From Fidelibacterota bacterium (GTDB taxonomy: Bacteria > Fidelibacterota > UBA2242), in contig JAUSPJ010000058.1 of NCBI GenBank assembly GCA_030655795.1, forward strand, positions 1 through 5,757: 5,757 nucleotides of DNA. Direction: 5' to 3'. Shown here piece by piece: positions 1-5,727 of the stretch. Position 1 is the first letter of the stretch. The number at the start of each line of letters is the position of its first letter. The notes under the pieces are model-generated. The model was given only the letters and a program-made list of their open reading frames with translations, was not told the DNA's origin and made no database searches. The translations under genes and the position numbers were made by a program.

Positions 1-324
1 ATCGAACATCGCCGAGGCATCGGAACCAGTATATCGCTTTCTGTCAGTTACAAAAAAACCATGGAACTTACGGTAGGCACAACGCAGTTTTATTCGCCGG
101 TCTACGATACCAGAATTTATCTGTATGAACCGGGGATTCCGCTGCGTTTTAATATGGTTTCACTGTACGGTACCGGTTCTCGCTACTTTATTGTTATTCA
201 GAATCGGTTTCGAAATGAGCTGACAACGGCATTGTCATTAAAAACCCAGGCCCGGCGCCTGATTACGGAATCAGTGTTCACTAAAACTTTTCTGGTGGAA
301 TTCCAGATGGTGGTTGATTTATGA
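1..324 (+). CDS. C-terminal part of a probable outer-membrane beta-barrel protein (5' end outside window)
   Basis: The reading frame is open from base 1 and ends at TGA 322-324, giving 107 visible residues. The ATG at 61 lies inside this open frame and shows no clear ribosome-binding site (upstream bases are A/C-rich), so the gene most likely starts before the window. Visible residues alternate polar and hydrophobic or aromatic side chains in beta-strand fashion, as in SRYFIVIQNRF and the last strand FLVEFQMVVDL. In that last strand, every second residue counted from the C-terminus is hydrophobic (L, V, M, F, V), as in the final strand of BAM-inserted outer-membrane barrels, although the last residue is Leu rather than the commoner Phe. 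The segment RIYLYEPGIPLRFNMVSLYG resembles, from memory, the C-terminal barrel of FCB helix-hairpin-helix-containing outer-membrane proteins. That family assignment is tentative. The downstream amidase begins 31 nt later, so the two may share a transcript. Confidence 0.55.
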   Translation: MEHRRGIGTSISLSVSYKKTMELTVGTTQFYSPVYDTRIYLYEPGIPLRFNMVSLYGTGSRYFIVIQNRFRNELTTALSLKTQARRLITESVFTKTFLVEFQMVVDL

Positions 325-355
325 AACGGTAGTTCGTAATTTCCCCCCGATTGTG

Positions 356-1915
356 ATGAAGAAAAAATTTGTAATACTATTTATAATGTTATCAGGAATA
401 CTTGCCGGTTCGGTATCGGAAAAACTTGTTATCAGTTATCCGGTACCCAAGAACATGGATCATTCAATTAGAATTGTGACTGTTGAGAAAACCCGGTACC
501 TGTCGGCTCAGGACTTTGCGGATGCTTTCGGGGTCAGAACATATTACCGCAAAGAGAGCGGCAAAATAGTCCTGTTCTTTGAAAAAAACAAAATCAAATT
601 AACAGCCAATAATTCGTTTCTAATGTTTGATGCCCAGGTGTTTCAAATGCCCGGCCCGGCCGTGCTAATCGATGAACAGATTTTTGTACCGGTCGTTTCG
701 TTTTTGACACTGGTCAAGCAAAATACGTTCCCAGGGTTGCAGTACACAATATCCCAGACCACTGATACAGTGTATGTCAATGAAAACCGAATTGCCCATC
801 TCAGCCGGCCAAAGACGCCGGGCGGTACAGTAGCAGGTGTCTCCAATCTGACAAGTATTCGTTTTGATGAAAAAGCCAATGGGGTTGCGGTTCGGATAAA
901 AGCCCCGGGTACCTTTTCGGATTCCGATTTTTCAACATTTTTTAAAGGAGAAGAGTGGTTCTATCTGACCATTTACGGAGCCAGTTGCGATTCTGCCACG
1001 CTGTCTTCAATTTATCCCACCAATTCATTCCGGAAGGTCGTCGCGATTCCGACCGGTTCCTCGGTTCAGATAGGGTTTCAGCTAAACCGGCAATTTAAAT
1101 CCGCCGACGTTCATTTTGATTTACGTAACAAAGATATACTGCTCTCCCTGTTTCTGCCGTTGAACCGTGATATCAAGCGCAAGATCGAAGAGGCCAAAAC
1201 CGCCTGGATTATTGACACAATTGTCCTTGATCCGGGGCATGGCGGCAAAGATCCGGGAACTGTAGGGCGCTGGGGATACATGCACGAAAAAGATATTGTG
1301 CTGGATATAGCCCTGCGGGTAGGCAGGCTTATGGAAAAAAACAGGAATATAAAAGTTGTTTATACTCGCAAAACCGATGAGTTTATCCCCCTCTGGAAGC
1401 GGGCCGAAATTGCCAATAAATCTAACGGAAAGTTATTTGTCAGCCTGCATGTGAACGCAACGGAAAAAATTTCAAACGCAGAAGGTTTGGAATTTTACCT
1501 GCTACGTCCCGGAAGATCCGAGGAAGCTATCAAAGTCGCAGAAGCGGAAAACTCAGTGATTCACCTCGAAGACGATGCGGATAAACTGAAATACCAGGGA
1601 TATGACGACATTACCAACATTCTGGCCAATATGGTTCATTCAACAAACATGAGAGACAGTGAACTTATGGCCGGTATCCTGTCCCGCAACTTCACCGAAA
1701 CGGTTATTCAAAAAAACAGAGGTGTGAAACAGGCCGGTCTGTATGTGCTTGTCGGTGCGGATATGCCAAAGCTGCTGTGTGAGCTTGGCTATAACACCAA
1801 TAAAATTGAAGCGAAGAAACTGAATAATCCCAAACACCGCCAGAAAATGGCTGAGGCGATTTACAAGAGCATATTAGAATTCAAGGAGCTAAGTGATAAA
1901 ACCATCTCCGGTTAA
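356..1915 (+). CDS. Secreted N-acetylmuramoyl-L-alanine amidase (Amidase_3) with Cu-amine-oxidase-N-like and AMIN-like N-terminal domains
   Basis: This predicted periplasmic zinc hydrolase cleaves the bond between MurNAc and L-Ala of peptidoglycan, typically during daughter-cell separation and wall turnover. Numbering from ATG 356 (519 aa), residues 1-20 form a signal peptide (MKKK, then a hydrophobic run ending LAGS) with no lipobox Cys. Residues ~38-145 resemble a copper-amine-oxidase N-terminal-like domain (YLSAQDFADAFG ... IFVPVVSF). Residues ~163-268 form a beta-rich AMIN-like region, and a charged helical linker spans ~270-284. The Amidase_3 domain covers ~288-508, with zinc ligands H295 (DPGHGG), E311 (HEKD) and H365 (SLHVNA), and catalytic E476 (CELGYNTN). 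Residues ~386-435 form an insert where AmiC-type enzymes carry a regulatory helix. The frame extends upstream to TTG 314 (533 aa), but ATG 356 places the signal peptide at the N-terminus. Neither start has a good Shine-Dalgarno sequence, and GTG 353 is also possible. The 3' end overlaps murI by 23 nt. Confidence 0.92.
   Translation: MKKKFVILFIMLSGILAGSVSEKLVISYPVPKNMDHSIRIVTVEKTRYLSAQDFADAFGVRTYYRKESGKIVLFFEKNKIKLTANNSFLMFDAQVFQMPGPAVLIDEQIFVPVVSFLTLVKQNTFPGLQYTISQTTDTVYVNENRIAHLSRPKTPGGTVAGVSNLTSIRFDEKANGVAVRIKAPGTFSDSDFSTFFKGEEWFYLTIYGASCDSATLSSIYPTNSFRKVVAIPTGSSVQIGFQLNRQFKSADVHFDLRNKDILLSLFLPLNRDIKRKIEEAKTAWIIDTIVLDPGHGGKDPGTVGRWGYMHEKDIVLDIALRVGRLMEKNRNIKVVYTRKTDEFIPLWKRAEIANKSNGKLFVSLHVNATEKISNAEGLEFYLLRPGRSEEAIKVAEAENSVIHLEDDADKLKYQGYDDITNILANMVHSTNMRDSELMAGILSRNFTETVIQKNRGVKQAGLYVLVGADMPKLLCELGYNTNKIEAKKLNNPKHRQKMAEAIYKSILEFKELSDKTISG
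1883..1888 (+). promoter_or_regulatory. Shine-Dalgarno sequence of murI, inside the amidase 3' end
   Basis: AAGGAG at 1883-1888 lies 4 nt before GTG 1893. It is the strongest ribosome-binding site near the murI N-terminus and supports the GTG start over later in-frame codons such as TTG 1923. Because it lies within the amidase coding sequence, ribosomes finishing the amidase pass over it, which suggests translational coupling (inference). Confidence 0.7.
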
Positions 1916-2735
1916 AGCAGATTTGAAAAACCGACCGATCGGTGTATTCGATTCCGGTCTGGGTGGATTAACCGTCGTTAATCAATTAATACGTCATCTT
2001 CCGCAGGAATCCATTGTCTATTTTGGCGATACGGCCCGGGTTCCCTATGGTACGAAAAGCCCGGAAACAATCCGGAAATTTGCCGTTCAAATTACCCGGT
2101 ATTTACAGTCCCGGGGTGTAAAATTGATTGTTGTGGCCTGCAACACCGTATCCAGCGTTGCCATGGAAAATGTCGTTGAAGTCAGTTCTGTTCCGGTTAT
2201 CGGTGTCATCCGGCCCGGCAGCTGCCGGGCGCTGCAAAAAAGCAAAAACAGGCGGATTGGCGTAATTGGAACAAGCGCCACTGTTTCAGCGGGCAAATAC
2301 AATTCGGTGCTGTCATCAATGGCGCCGGATGTGGCGGTTTTTTCTCAGGCCTGTCCCCTCTTTGTGCCGCTGGTTGAAGAGGGCTGGATTGACTCTGAAG
2401 TAACGGAAATGGTTGCCCGGATTTATCTGGAACCGTTGATACGGCAGTCCATAGATACCTTAATTCTCGGCTGTACCCATTATCCGATCATTAAGGAAAC
2501 CATCAAAAAGATTGTTGATAAGGACATTGAAATTGTTGACAGTGCAATTCAAACCGCGCTGGAGGTCCGGGCGGTATTGTCCTCAAATAATTTACTGAAC
2601 GACTCCGGAACTCTGCCTGAACATCTGTATTATGTGAGCGATTTTCCCCAAAAATTCGAAGATATTGCCCGTCGCTTACTCGGACAACCGCTGAAAAAAA
2701 TCCGGCGGATTTCTCTCGATGATTATACTGGATGA
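1893..2735 (+). CDS. murI: Glutamate racemase
   Basis: This cytoplasmic, cofactor-independent racemase converts L-glutamate to D-glutamate, which MurD adds to the peptidoglycan stem peptide. The 280 aa length is normal for the family. Family motifs are present in order: GVFDSGLGGLTV (residues 17-28, with D20 and S21), YFGDTARVPYG (43-53), VACNTVSS with catalytic Cys83, GVIGTSATV (123-131), CPLFVPLVEEG (154-164), and LGCTHYP (192-198) with the second catalytic Cys194 and H196. Both Cys residues of the two-base mechanism are therefore intact. About 15 residues precede the first beta strand, a mild N-terminal extension. The GTG start at 1893 was chosen for the AAGGAG 4 nt upstream. The gene starts within the amidase gene, and its TGA overlaps the ATG at 2732. 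The amidase acts on the same polymer whose precursor this enzyme supplies. No key residue is missing. Confidence 0.96.
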   Translation: MIKPSPVKADLKNRPIGVFDSGLGGLTVVNQLIRHLPQESIVYFGDTARVPYGTKSPETIRKFAVQITRYLQSRGVKLIVVACNTVSSVAMENVVEVSSVPVIGVIRPGSCRALQKSKNRRIGVIGTSATVSAGKYNSVLSSMAPDVAVFSQACPLFVPLVEEGWIDSEVTEMVARIYLEPLIRQSIDTLILGCTHYPIIKETIKKIVDKDIEIVDSAIQTALEVRAVLSSNNLLNDSGTLPEHLYYVSDFPQKFEDIARRLLGQPLKKIRRISLDDYTG

Positions 2736-4030
2736 ACCTTCCCGGAAATAACATGAATATTCAACAGAAACTGGATTATTTATATGCCCTTGATGGTAAA
2801 GGAATTAAACCGGGCCTGAAACGGATATTGGAATTTCTGGAGCGGATTGGCAATCCCCAGAAACAGTTGATTACAATTCATGTAGCCGGGACAAACGGTA
2901 AGGGCAGCACCTGCGCAATGTTATCATCGGTATTGTATGCAGCGGGATTCAAGGTTGGCCTGTATACATCGCCCCATCTGGTTTGTTTCAATGAGCGGAT
3001 TCAAATAAACGGAATGAAAATCAGCGATACCGAAATAGTCGAATTTTTGGACAAATACCAGCATATAATTGAAGATATCGATGCCACTTTTTTTGAAACG
3101 ACAACAGCCCTGGCGTTTGAATATTTTTATCAAAACGCAGTCGATATAGCCATTCTGGAAACCGGCCTGGGCGGACGGTTCGATGCGACGAATGTCATAA
3201 CACCGCAAGTTTCGGTGATTAGCTCAATCGGGAAAGACCATGAAGAATTTTTGGGTAATACCCTGGCTAAAATTGCAATGGAAAAAGCAGGTATCATAAA
3301 ACCCGGCATCCCGGTTGTCTCTGCAAGGCAGCGTCCACAGGTCAGACGGATTCTTGAAAATGAAACACAAAGGAACCGGTGTCATTTCATTTATGCTCCT
3401 GATTGTTGTCAAATAAAAGTTCTCAGACAGTTTCCTGACCGGCAGCTCGTCACGATTGATTCGGGTCAATTTTATTTTAATGAACTTGAATTCCCTTTTT
3501 TAGGCGAGCATCAGATTATAAATTTAAAAACGGTAATGGCGGTTCTGGATAATTTAAACTTGTTTCAGATAACCCCGGTTGCAGTTGAAAAGGGCATTGC
3601 CTCAACCCGCTGGCGCGGGCGCCTGGAACTGCTTTCCCGGAATCCGTTGGTCTATTATGATGTTGGACACAATTTACACGGGATTCGGCAAGTTGCACGA
3701 ACACTGCGGAAAACATTTCCCGGGGGAAAATTTAAACTGTTGATTGCACTGGGACGCCAAAAAAAAATCGAATCACTGGGGAAAGTACTGTCTAAAATAG
3801 TTGATGAAATCGTTGTTTCAGAAATCCCGGGCGCTAAGTCAATGCCGGCAATAACATTAGCTGCAATAATGAAATCCGATCTGCCTGATATAAATATTGT
3901 TATTGAACCCGATCTGAGGCTGTCACTCCAAAGAATTATGAATTCTCTCGGGGCAGATGATCGTTTGCTGATTTTAGGCAGTCATTATTTTGCATCGGCG
4001 ATTTATGATTTTTTTAAAATAAATGTTTGA
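2732..4030 (+). CDS. folC: Bifunctional folylpolyglutamate synthase / dihydrofolate synthase (Mur-ligase family)
   Basis: This cytoplasmic ATP-dependent ligase adds glutamate to dihydropteroate and/or to reduced folates, forming polyglutamylated folates that are retained in the cell and used in one-carbon metabolism. In the 432-aa reading, the P-loop GTNGKGS is at 53-59, followed by SPHLVCFNERIQING (80-94), FETTTALAFEYF (121-132), ETGLGGRFDATN (143-154), KDHEEFLG (168-175) and AMEKAGIIKPG (182-192). K185 occupies the place of the Lys that is carbamylated in characterised FPGS. LGEHQIINLK (257-266) and WRGRLE (294-299) follow. The C-terminal ligase domain has DVGHNLHG (310-317) where many homologues read DGAHNP. 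The window alone does not show whether the enzyme is mono- or bifunctional. ATG 2732 overlaps the murI stop as ATGA. ATG 2753 gives 425 aa, has GGAAA 4 nt upstream and starts at the conserved N-terminus (MNIQQKLDYLYAL), so the start is unresolved. Gene identity is secure. Confidence 0.94.
   Translation: MNLPGNNMNIQQKLDYLYALDGKGIKPGLKRILEFLERIGNPQKQLITIHVAGTNGKGSTCAMLSSVLYAAGFKVGLYTSPHLVCFNERIQINGMKISDTEIVEFLDKYQHIIEDIDATFFETTTALAFEYFYQNAVDIAILETGLGGRFDATNVITPQVSVISSIGKDHEEFLGNTLAKIAMEKAGIIKPGIPVVSARQRPQVRRILENETQRNRCHFIYAPDCCQIKVLRQFPDRQLVTIDSGQFYFNELEFPFLGEHQIINLKTVMAVLDNLNLFQITPVAVEKGIASTRWRGRLELLSRNPLVYYDVGHNLHGIRQVARTLRKTFPGGKFKLLIALGRQKKIESLGKVLSKIVDEIVVSEIPGAKSMPAITLAAIMKSDLPDINIVIEPDLRLSLQRIMNSLGADDRLLILGSHYFASAIYDFFKINV
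2744..2748 (+). promoter_or_regulatory. Possible Shine-Dalgarno sequence favouring the internal folC start at 2753
   Basis: GGAAA at 2744-2748 ends 4 nt before ATG 2753, which is codon 8 of the longer folC reading. ATG 2732 has no comparable purine run upstream but overlaps the murI stop as ATGA, so it could be used by re-initiation. The two clues point to different starts. Confidence 0.35.
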
Positions 4031-4054
4031 CAATACCGGAATAGTGGTTAACTT
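4027..4054 (+). promoter_or_regulatory. Weak candidate promoter for rho overlapping the folC stop
   Basis: A perfect TTGACA (4027-4032) overlaps the folC TGA. TAACTT (4049-4054) follows after a 16-nt spacer and matches only three of six -10 positions. If used, it would give a rho leader of roughly 85-90 nt. The rest of the gap up to 4146 is AT-rich, with no GC-rich hairpin plus T-run that would terminate the folC transcript, so read-through from the upstream cluster into rho is equally possible. If the organism's sigma factor prefers TAnnTTTG boxes, this match may be coincidental. Confidence 0.2.
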
Positions 4055-4146
4055 TTTCAAGTGTTAATTTTCAGGCTGCGTTTTTAGACCTACCAACTTA
4101 TGAAAATACCTTTTTGAACTTATTCTATTAATATAGGGAATTAATA

Positions 4147-5406
4147 ATGGAGAAAGAATTGACGATTACGTCGCTTCAGTCTATGAAGATCAAGGAGCTG
4201 ACTGAGCTGGCTGTTAAACTGGAGATTCCGGAGCATACGGGTTTAAAGAAAATGGACCTGATTAACAAGATTCTGGAAGCGAACGCTAAAAAAGAGGGAC
4301 GGATATTTTCTCAGGGCGTCCTGCAGGTCATGGACGAAGGGTACGGATTTCTCCGGTCGGAAGAATTCAGTTATTTGTCCGGCCCCGACGATGTGTATAT
4401 TTCACCGTCGCAGATCAAACGATTTGGGTTGCGTACCGGTCATATTGTTTCCGGCCAGATCAGACCGCCGAAGGACAATGAACGGTTTTTTGCATTGCTG
4501 CGTGTTGACGCGGTCAATATGATGAACCCGGAAGAGGTAAAATCCAAGAAGCCGTTTGACAGCCTGACTCCGCTTTACCCGGAAAGCCGGGTACAATTGG
4601 AAACCGACGGCAAGAACCTTTCCATGCGTGTGATGGATCTGCTTTGCCCAATTGGCAAAGGCCAAAGAGGACTGATTGTTGCTCAGCCGAAAACCGGTAA
4701 AACGATCCTGCTGCAACAGATTGCCAACAGCATTACCACAAATCACCCGGAAATTATTCTGATCGTGCTCCTGATTGACGAGCGCCCGGAAGAGGTTACG
4801 GATATGGAACGTTCTGTTAAGGCCGAGGTGGTCAGTTCCACCTTCGACGAACCGCCGGAACGCCATGTCCAGGTATCCGATATGGTGCTGGAAAAAGCCA
4901 AGCGCCTGGTGGAACTTGGTTTTCATGTAGTGATTTTACTGGACAGTATTACCCGGCTTGCCCGGGCTCATAATGCGGTTGTGCCCCACAGCGGAAAAAT
5001 TCTTTCCGGTGGAATTGACGCCAACGCGCTGCACCGCCCGAAGCGGTTTTTTGGTTCGGCCCGGAATATCGAAGATGGCGGTAGCCTGACAATTATTGCA
5101 ACGGCACTGATTGATACCGGCAGCCGCATGGACGATGTGATTTTTGAGGAATTTAAAGGTACCGGTAATATGGAACTCGTCTTGGATCGGCGACTCAGCG
5201 ACCGCCGTGTTTTCCCGTCGATAGACGTTAACCGTTCCGGAACCCGGAAAGAGGAACTTCTGTTGTCTTCGGCGGAACTTGCCAGAGTCTGGGTCCTGCG
5301 TAAATTGCTCAGTGAAATGAACCCGGTGGAAGCCATGGAATTTCTGCTGGAACGGATGAAGCGTGCCAACAGCAACCGGGAATTTCTCAAATCCATGAAT
5401 CAGTAG
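4147..5406 (+). CDS. rho: Transcription termination factor Rho
   Basis: Rho is a hexameric RNA-dependent ATPase/translocase that binds nascent transcripts and dissociates RNA polymerase in the cytoplasm. At 419 aa it equals the E. coli protein in length. Residues 1-47 form the helical N-terminal domain. Residues ~52-125 form the cold-shock-like primary RNA-binding domain, with DEGYGFLR (63-70), GPDDVYISPSQI (79-90) and RFFALLRVDAVN (113-124). The ATPase core has the P-loop AQPKTGKT (179-186), catalytic E212 (DERPEE), Walker B VVILLDS with D266, a Q-loop region (KILSGGIDAN, 284-293), an R-loop/FKGTGN region (to ~341) and Arg finger R367 (RSGTRK). Residues at positions contacted by bicyclomycin in E. 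coli Rho (L188, M220, S267, G338 here) are unchanged. The P-loop Q-P-K-T differs from the P-P-K-A of E. coli and matches what I recall for Bacteroidota, yet the long N-terminal insertion common there is absent. AGGGA (4135-4139) lies 7 nt before ATG 4147. rpmE follows after 108 nt. Confidence 0.98.
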   Translation: MEKELTITSLQSMKIKELTELAVKLEIPEHTGLKKMDLINKILEANAKKEGRIFSQGVLQVMDEGYGFLRSEEFSYLSGPDDVYISPSQIKRFGLRTGHIVSGQIRPPKDNERFFALLRVDAVNMMNPEEVKSKKPFDSLTPLYPESRVQLETDGKNLSMRVMDLLCPIGKGQRGLIVAQPKTGKTILLQQIANSITTNHPEIILIVLLIDERPEEVTDMERSVKAEVVSSTFDEPPERHVQVSDMVLEKAKRLVELGFHVVILLDSITRLARAHNAVVPHSGKILSGGIDANALHRPKRFFGSARNIEDGGSLTIIATALIDTGSRMDDVIFEEFKGTGNMELVLDRRLSDRRVFPSIDVNRSGTRKEELLLSSAELARVWVLRKLLSEMNPVEAMEFLLERMKRANSNREFLKSMNQ

Positions 5407-5441
5407 ACCTGATTATCATGGTGCCGGTCTGATTTATTCAC

Positions 5442-5473
5442 TTGATTTTTTCGACTTTAGCGTTGTATATTTG
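5442..5473 (+). promoter_or_regulatory. Candidate rpmE promoter with a Bacteroidota-like -7 box
   Basis: TATATTTG at 5466-5473 matches exactly the TAnnTTTG -7 element known from Bacteroidota primary sigma-factor promoters. TTG at 5442-5444 lies 21 nt upstream, within the 17-23 nt spacing usual for the -33 TTTG element of that class. Read as a sigma70-type promoter, TTGATT (5442-5447) and TATATT (5466-5471) are separated by 18 nt. Either reading would start transcription near 5480, giving a leader of ~35 nt before rpmE. This is a pattern match only. Confidence 0.4.
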
Positions 5474-5499
5474 CTCGCTTTATACAATGATGACTTTAG
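5453..5499. repeat. 8-bp direct repeat GACTTTAG bracketing the rpmE upstream palindrome
   Basis: GACTTTAG occurs at 5453-5460 and again at 5492-5499, exactly flanking a 31-nt block that contains the inverted repeat at 5461-5489. Two identical octamers this close in a 108-nt gap are unlikely but not impossible by chance. They could be paired binding sites, or a target-site duplication around a tiny inserted element. No transposase or longer terminal repeats are visible. Confidence 0.5.
5461..5489. repeat. Inverted repeat upstream of rpmE (9-bp stem, 11-nt loop)
   Basis: CGTTGTATA (5461-5469) pairs with TATACAATG (5481-5489), with one G·U and otherwise Watson-Crick pairs, around an 11-nt loop (5470-5480). 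The perfect DNA core is TTGTATA/TATACAA (5463-5469, 5481-5487). The left arm and loop contain the TATATTTG box, so as DNA it could be an operator covering the promoter. If transcription starts further upstream, for example by read-through from rho, it would form a leader hairpin. It is AT-rich and has no T-run after it, so it is not an intrinsic terminator. Confidence 0.5.
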
Positions 5500-5514
5500 A
5501 GTAAGGATCTCATA

Positions 5515-5727
5515 ATGAAATCGGATATTCATCCCAAATATGAAAAATGTATTGTCAGCTGTGCCTGCGGGAATACATTTGAAACCCGGTCAACGACCGG
5601 TGATCTGAAAGTTGAAATCTGTTCGGCCTGCCACCCGTTTTTTACCGGAAAGCAGAAACTGATTGATTCAGCCGGACGGATTGAAAAATTCAACCGCAAG
5701 TATAATCGTCCCACTACAAAGGGTTAG
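5515..5727 (+). CDS. rpmE: 50S ribosomal protein L31, zinc-binding (C+) type
   Basis: This small protein of the large ribosomal subunit lies near the central protuberance and helps bridge the two subunits. The 70-aa sequence starts MKSDIHPKYEK and carries the family core GNTFETRST (19-27), CSACHPFFTGKQK (36-48) and AGRIEKFNRKY (53-63). C16 and C18 (CAC) with C36 and C39 (CSAC) form the zinc ribbon, so this is the zinc-containing form and not the Cys-less paralogue induced by zinc starvation. An extra Cys at position 12 stands where homologues usually have a non-Cys residue. AAGGA (5503-5507) lies 7 nt before ATG 5515, which settles the start. It follows rho, a neighbour pair known in other bacteria such as Bacillus subtilis. 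The remaining 30 nt of the window (5728-5757) show no start of another gene. Confidence 0.97.
   Translation: MKSDIHPKYEKCIVSCACGNTFETRSTTGDLKVEICSACHPFFTGKQKLIDSAGRIEKFNRKYNRPTTKG

Noticed and set aside
321..332. ATGA overlap at the end of the first gene suggesting a coupled small ORF
   Set aside because: The frame is only three codons (ATG AAA CGG) before TAG, so it is not a gene.
2924..3716. Several 66-94-codon minus-strand open frames inside folC
   Set aside because: All are antisense to conserved FolC motifs and none encodes a recognisable protein.
4048..4067. Inverted repeat TTAAC/GTTAA in the folC-rho gap as a terminator
   Set aside because: The 5-bp stem is AT-rich with a 10-nt loop and only a short T-run after it. 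It is too weak to call.
4402..4926. 174-codon open frame on the minus strand inside rho
   Set aside because: It lies fully antisense to the highly conserved rho gene, has no recognisable domain and no good ribosome-binding site. It is explained by rho codon use.
4968..5396. 142-codon open frame on the minus strand inside rho
   Set aside because: Same reasoning: its Ser/Arg-rich, low-complexity product is typical of an antisense shadow of a conserved gene.
5405..5451. Possible intrinsic terminator after rho: AGACC (5405-5409) pairing with GGTCT (5426-5430)
   Set aside because: The stem is only 5 bp with a 16-nt loop, and the nearest T-run (5446-5451) lies 15 nt past the stem, too far for an intrinsic terminator.
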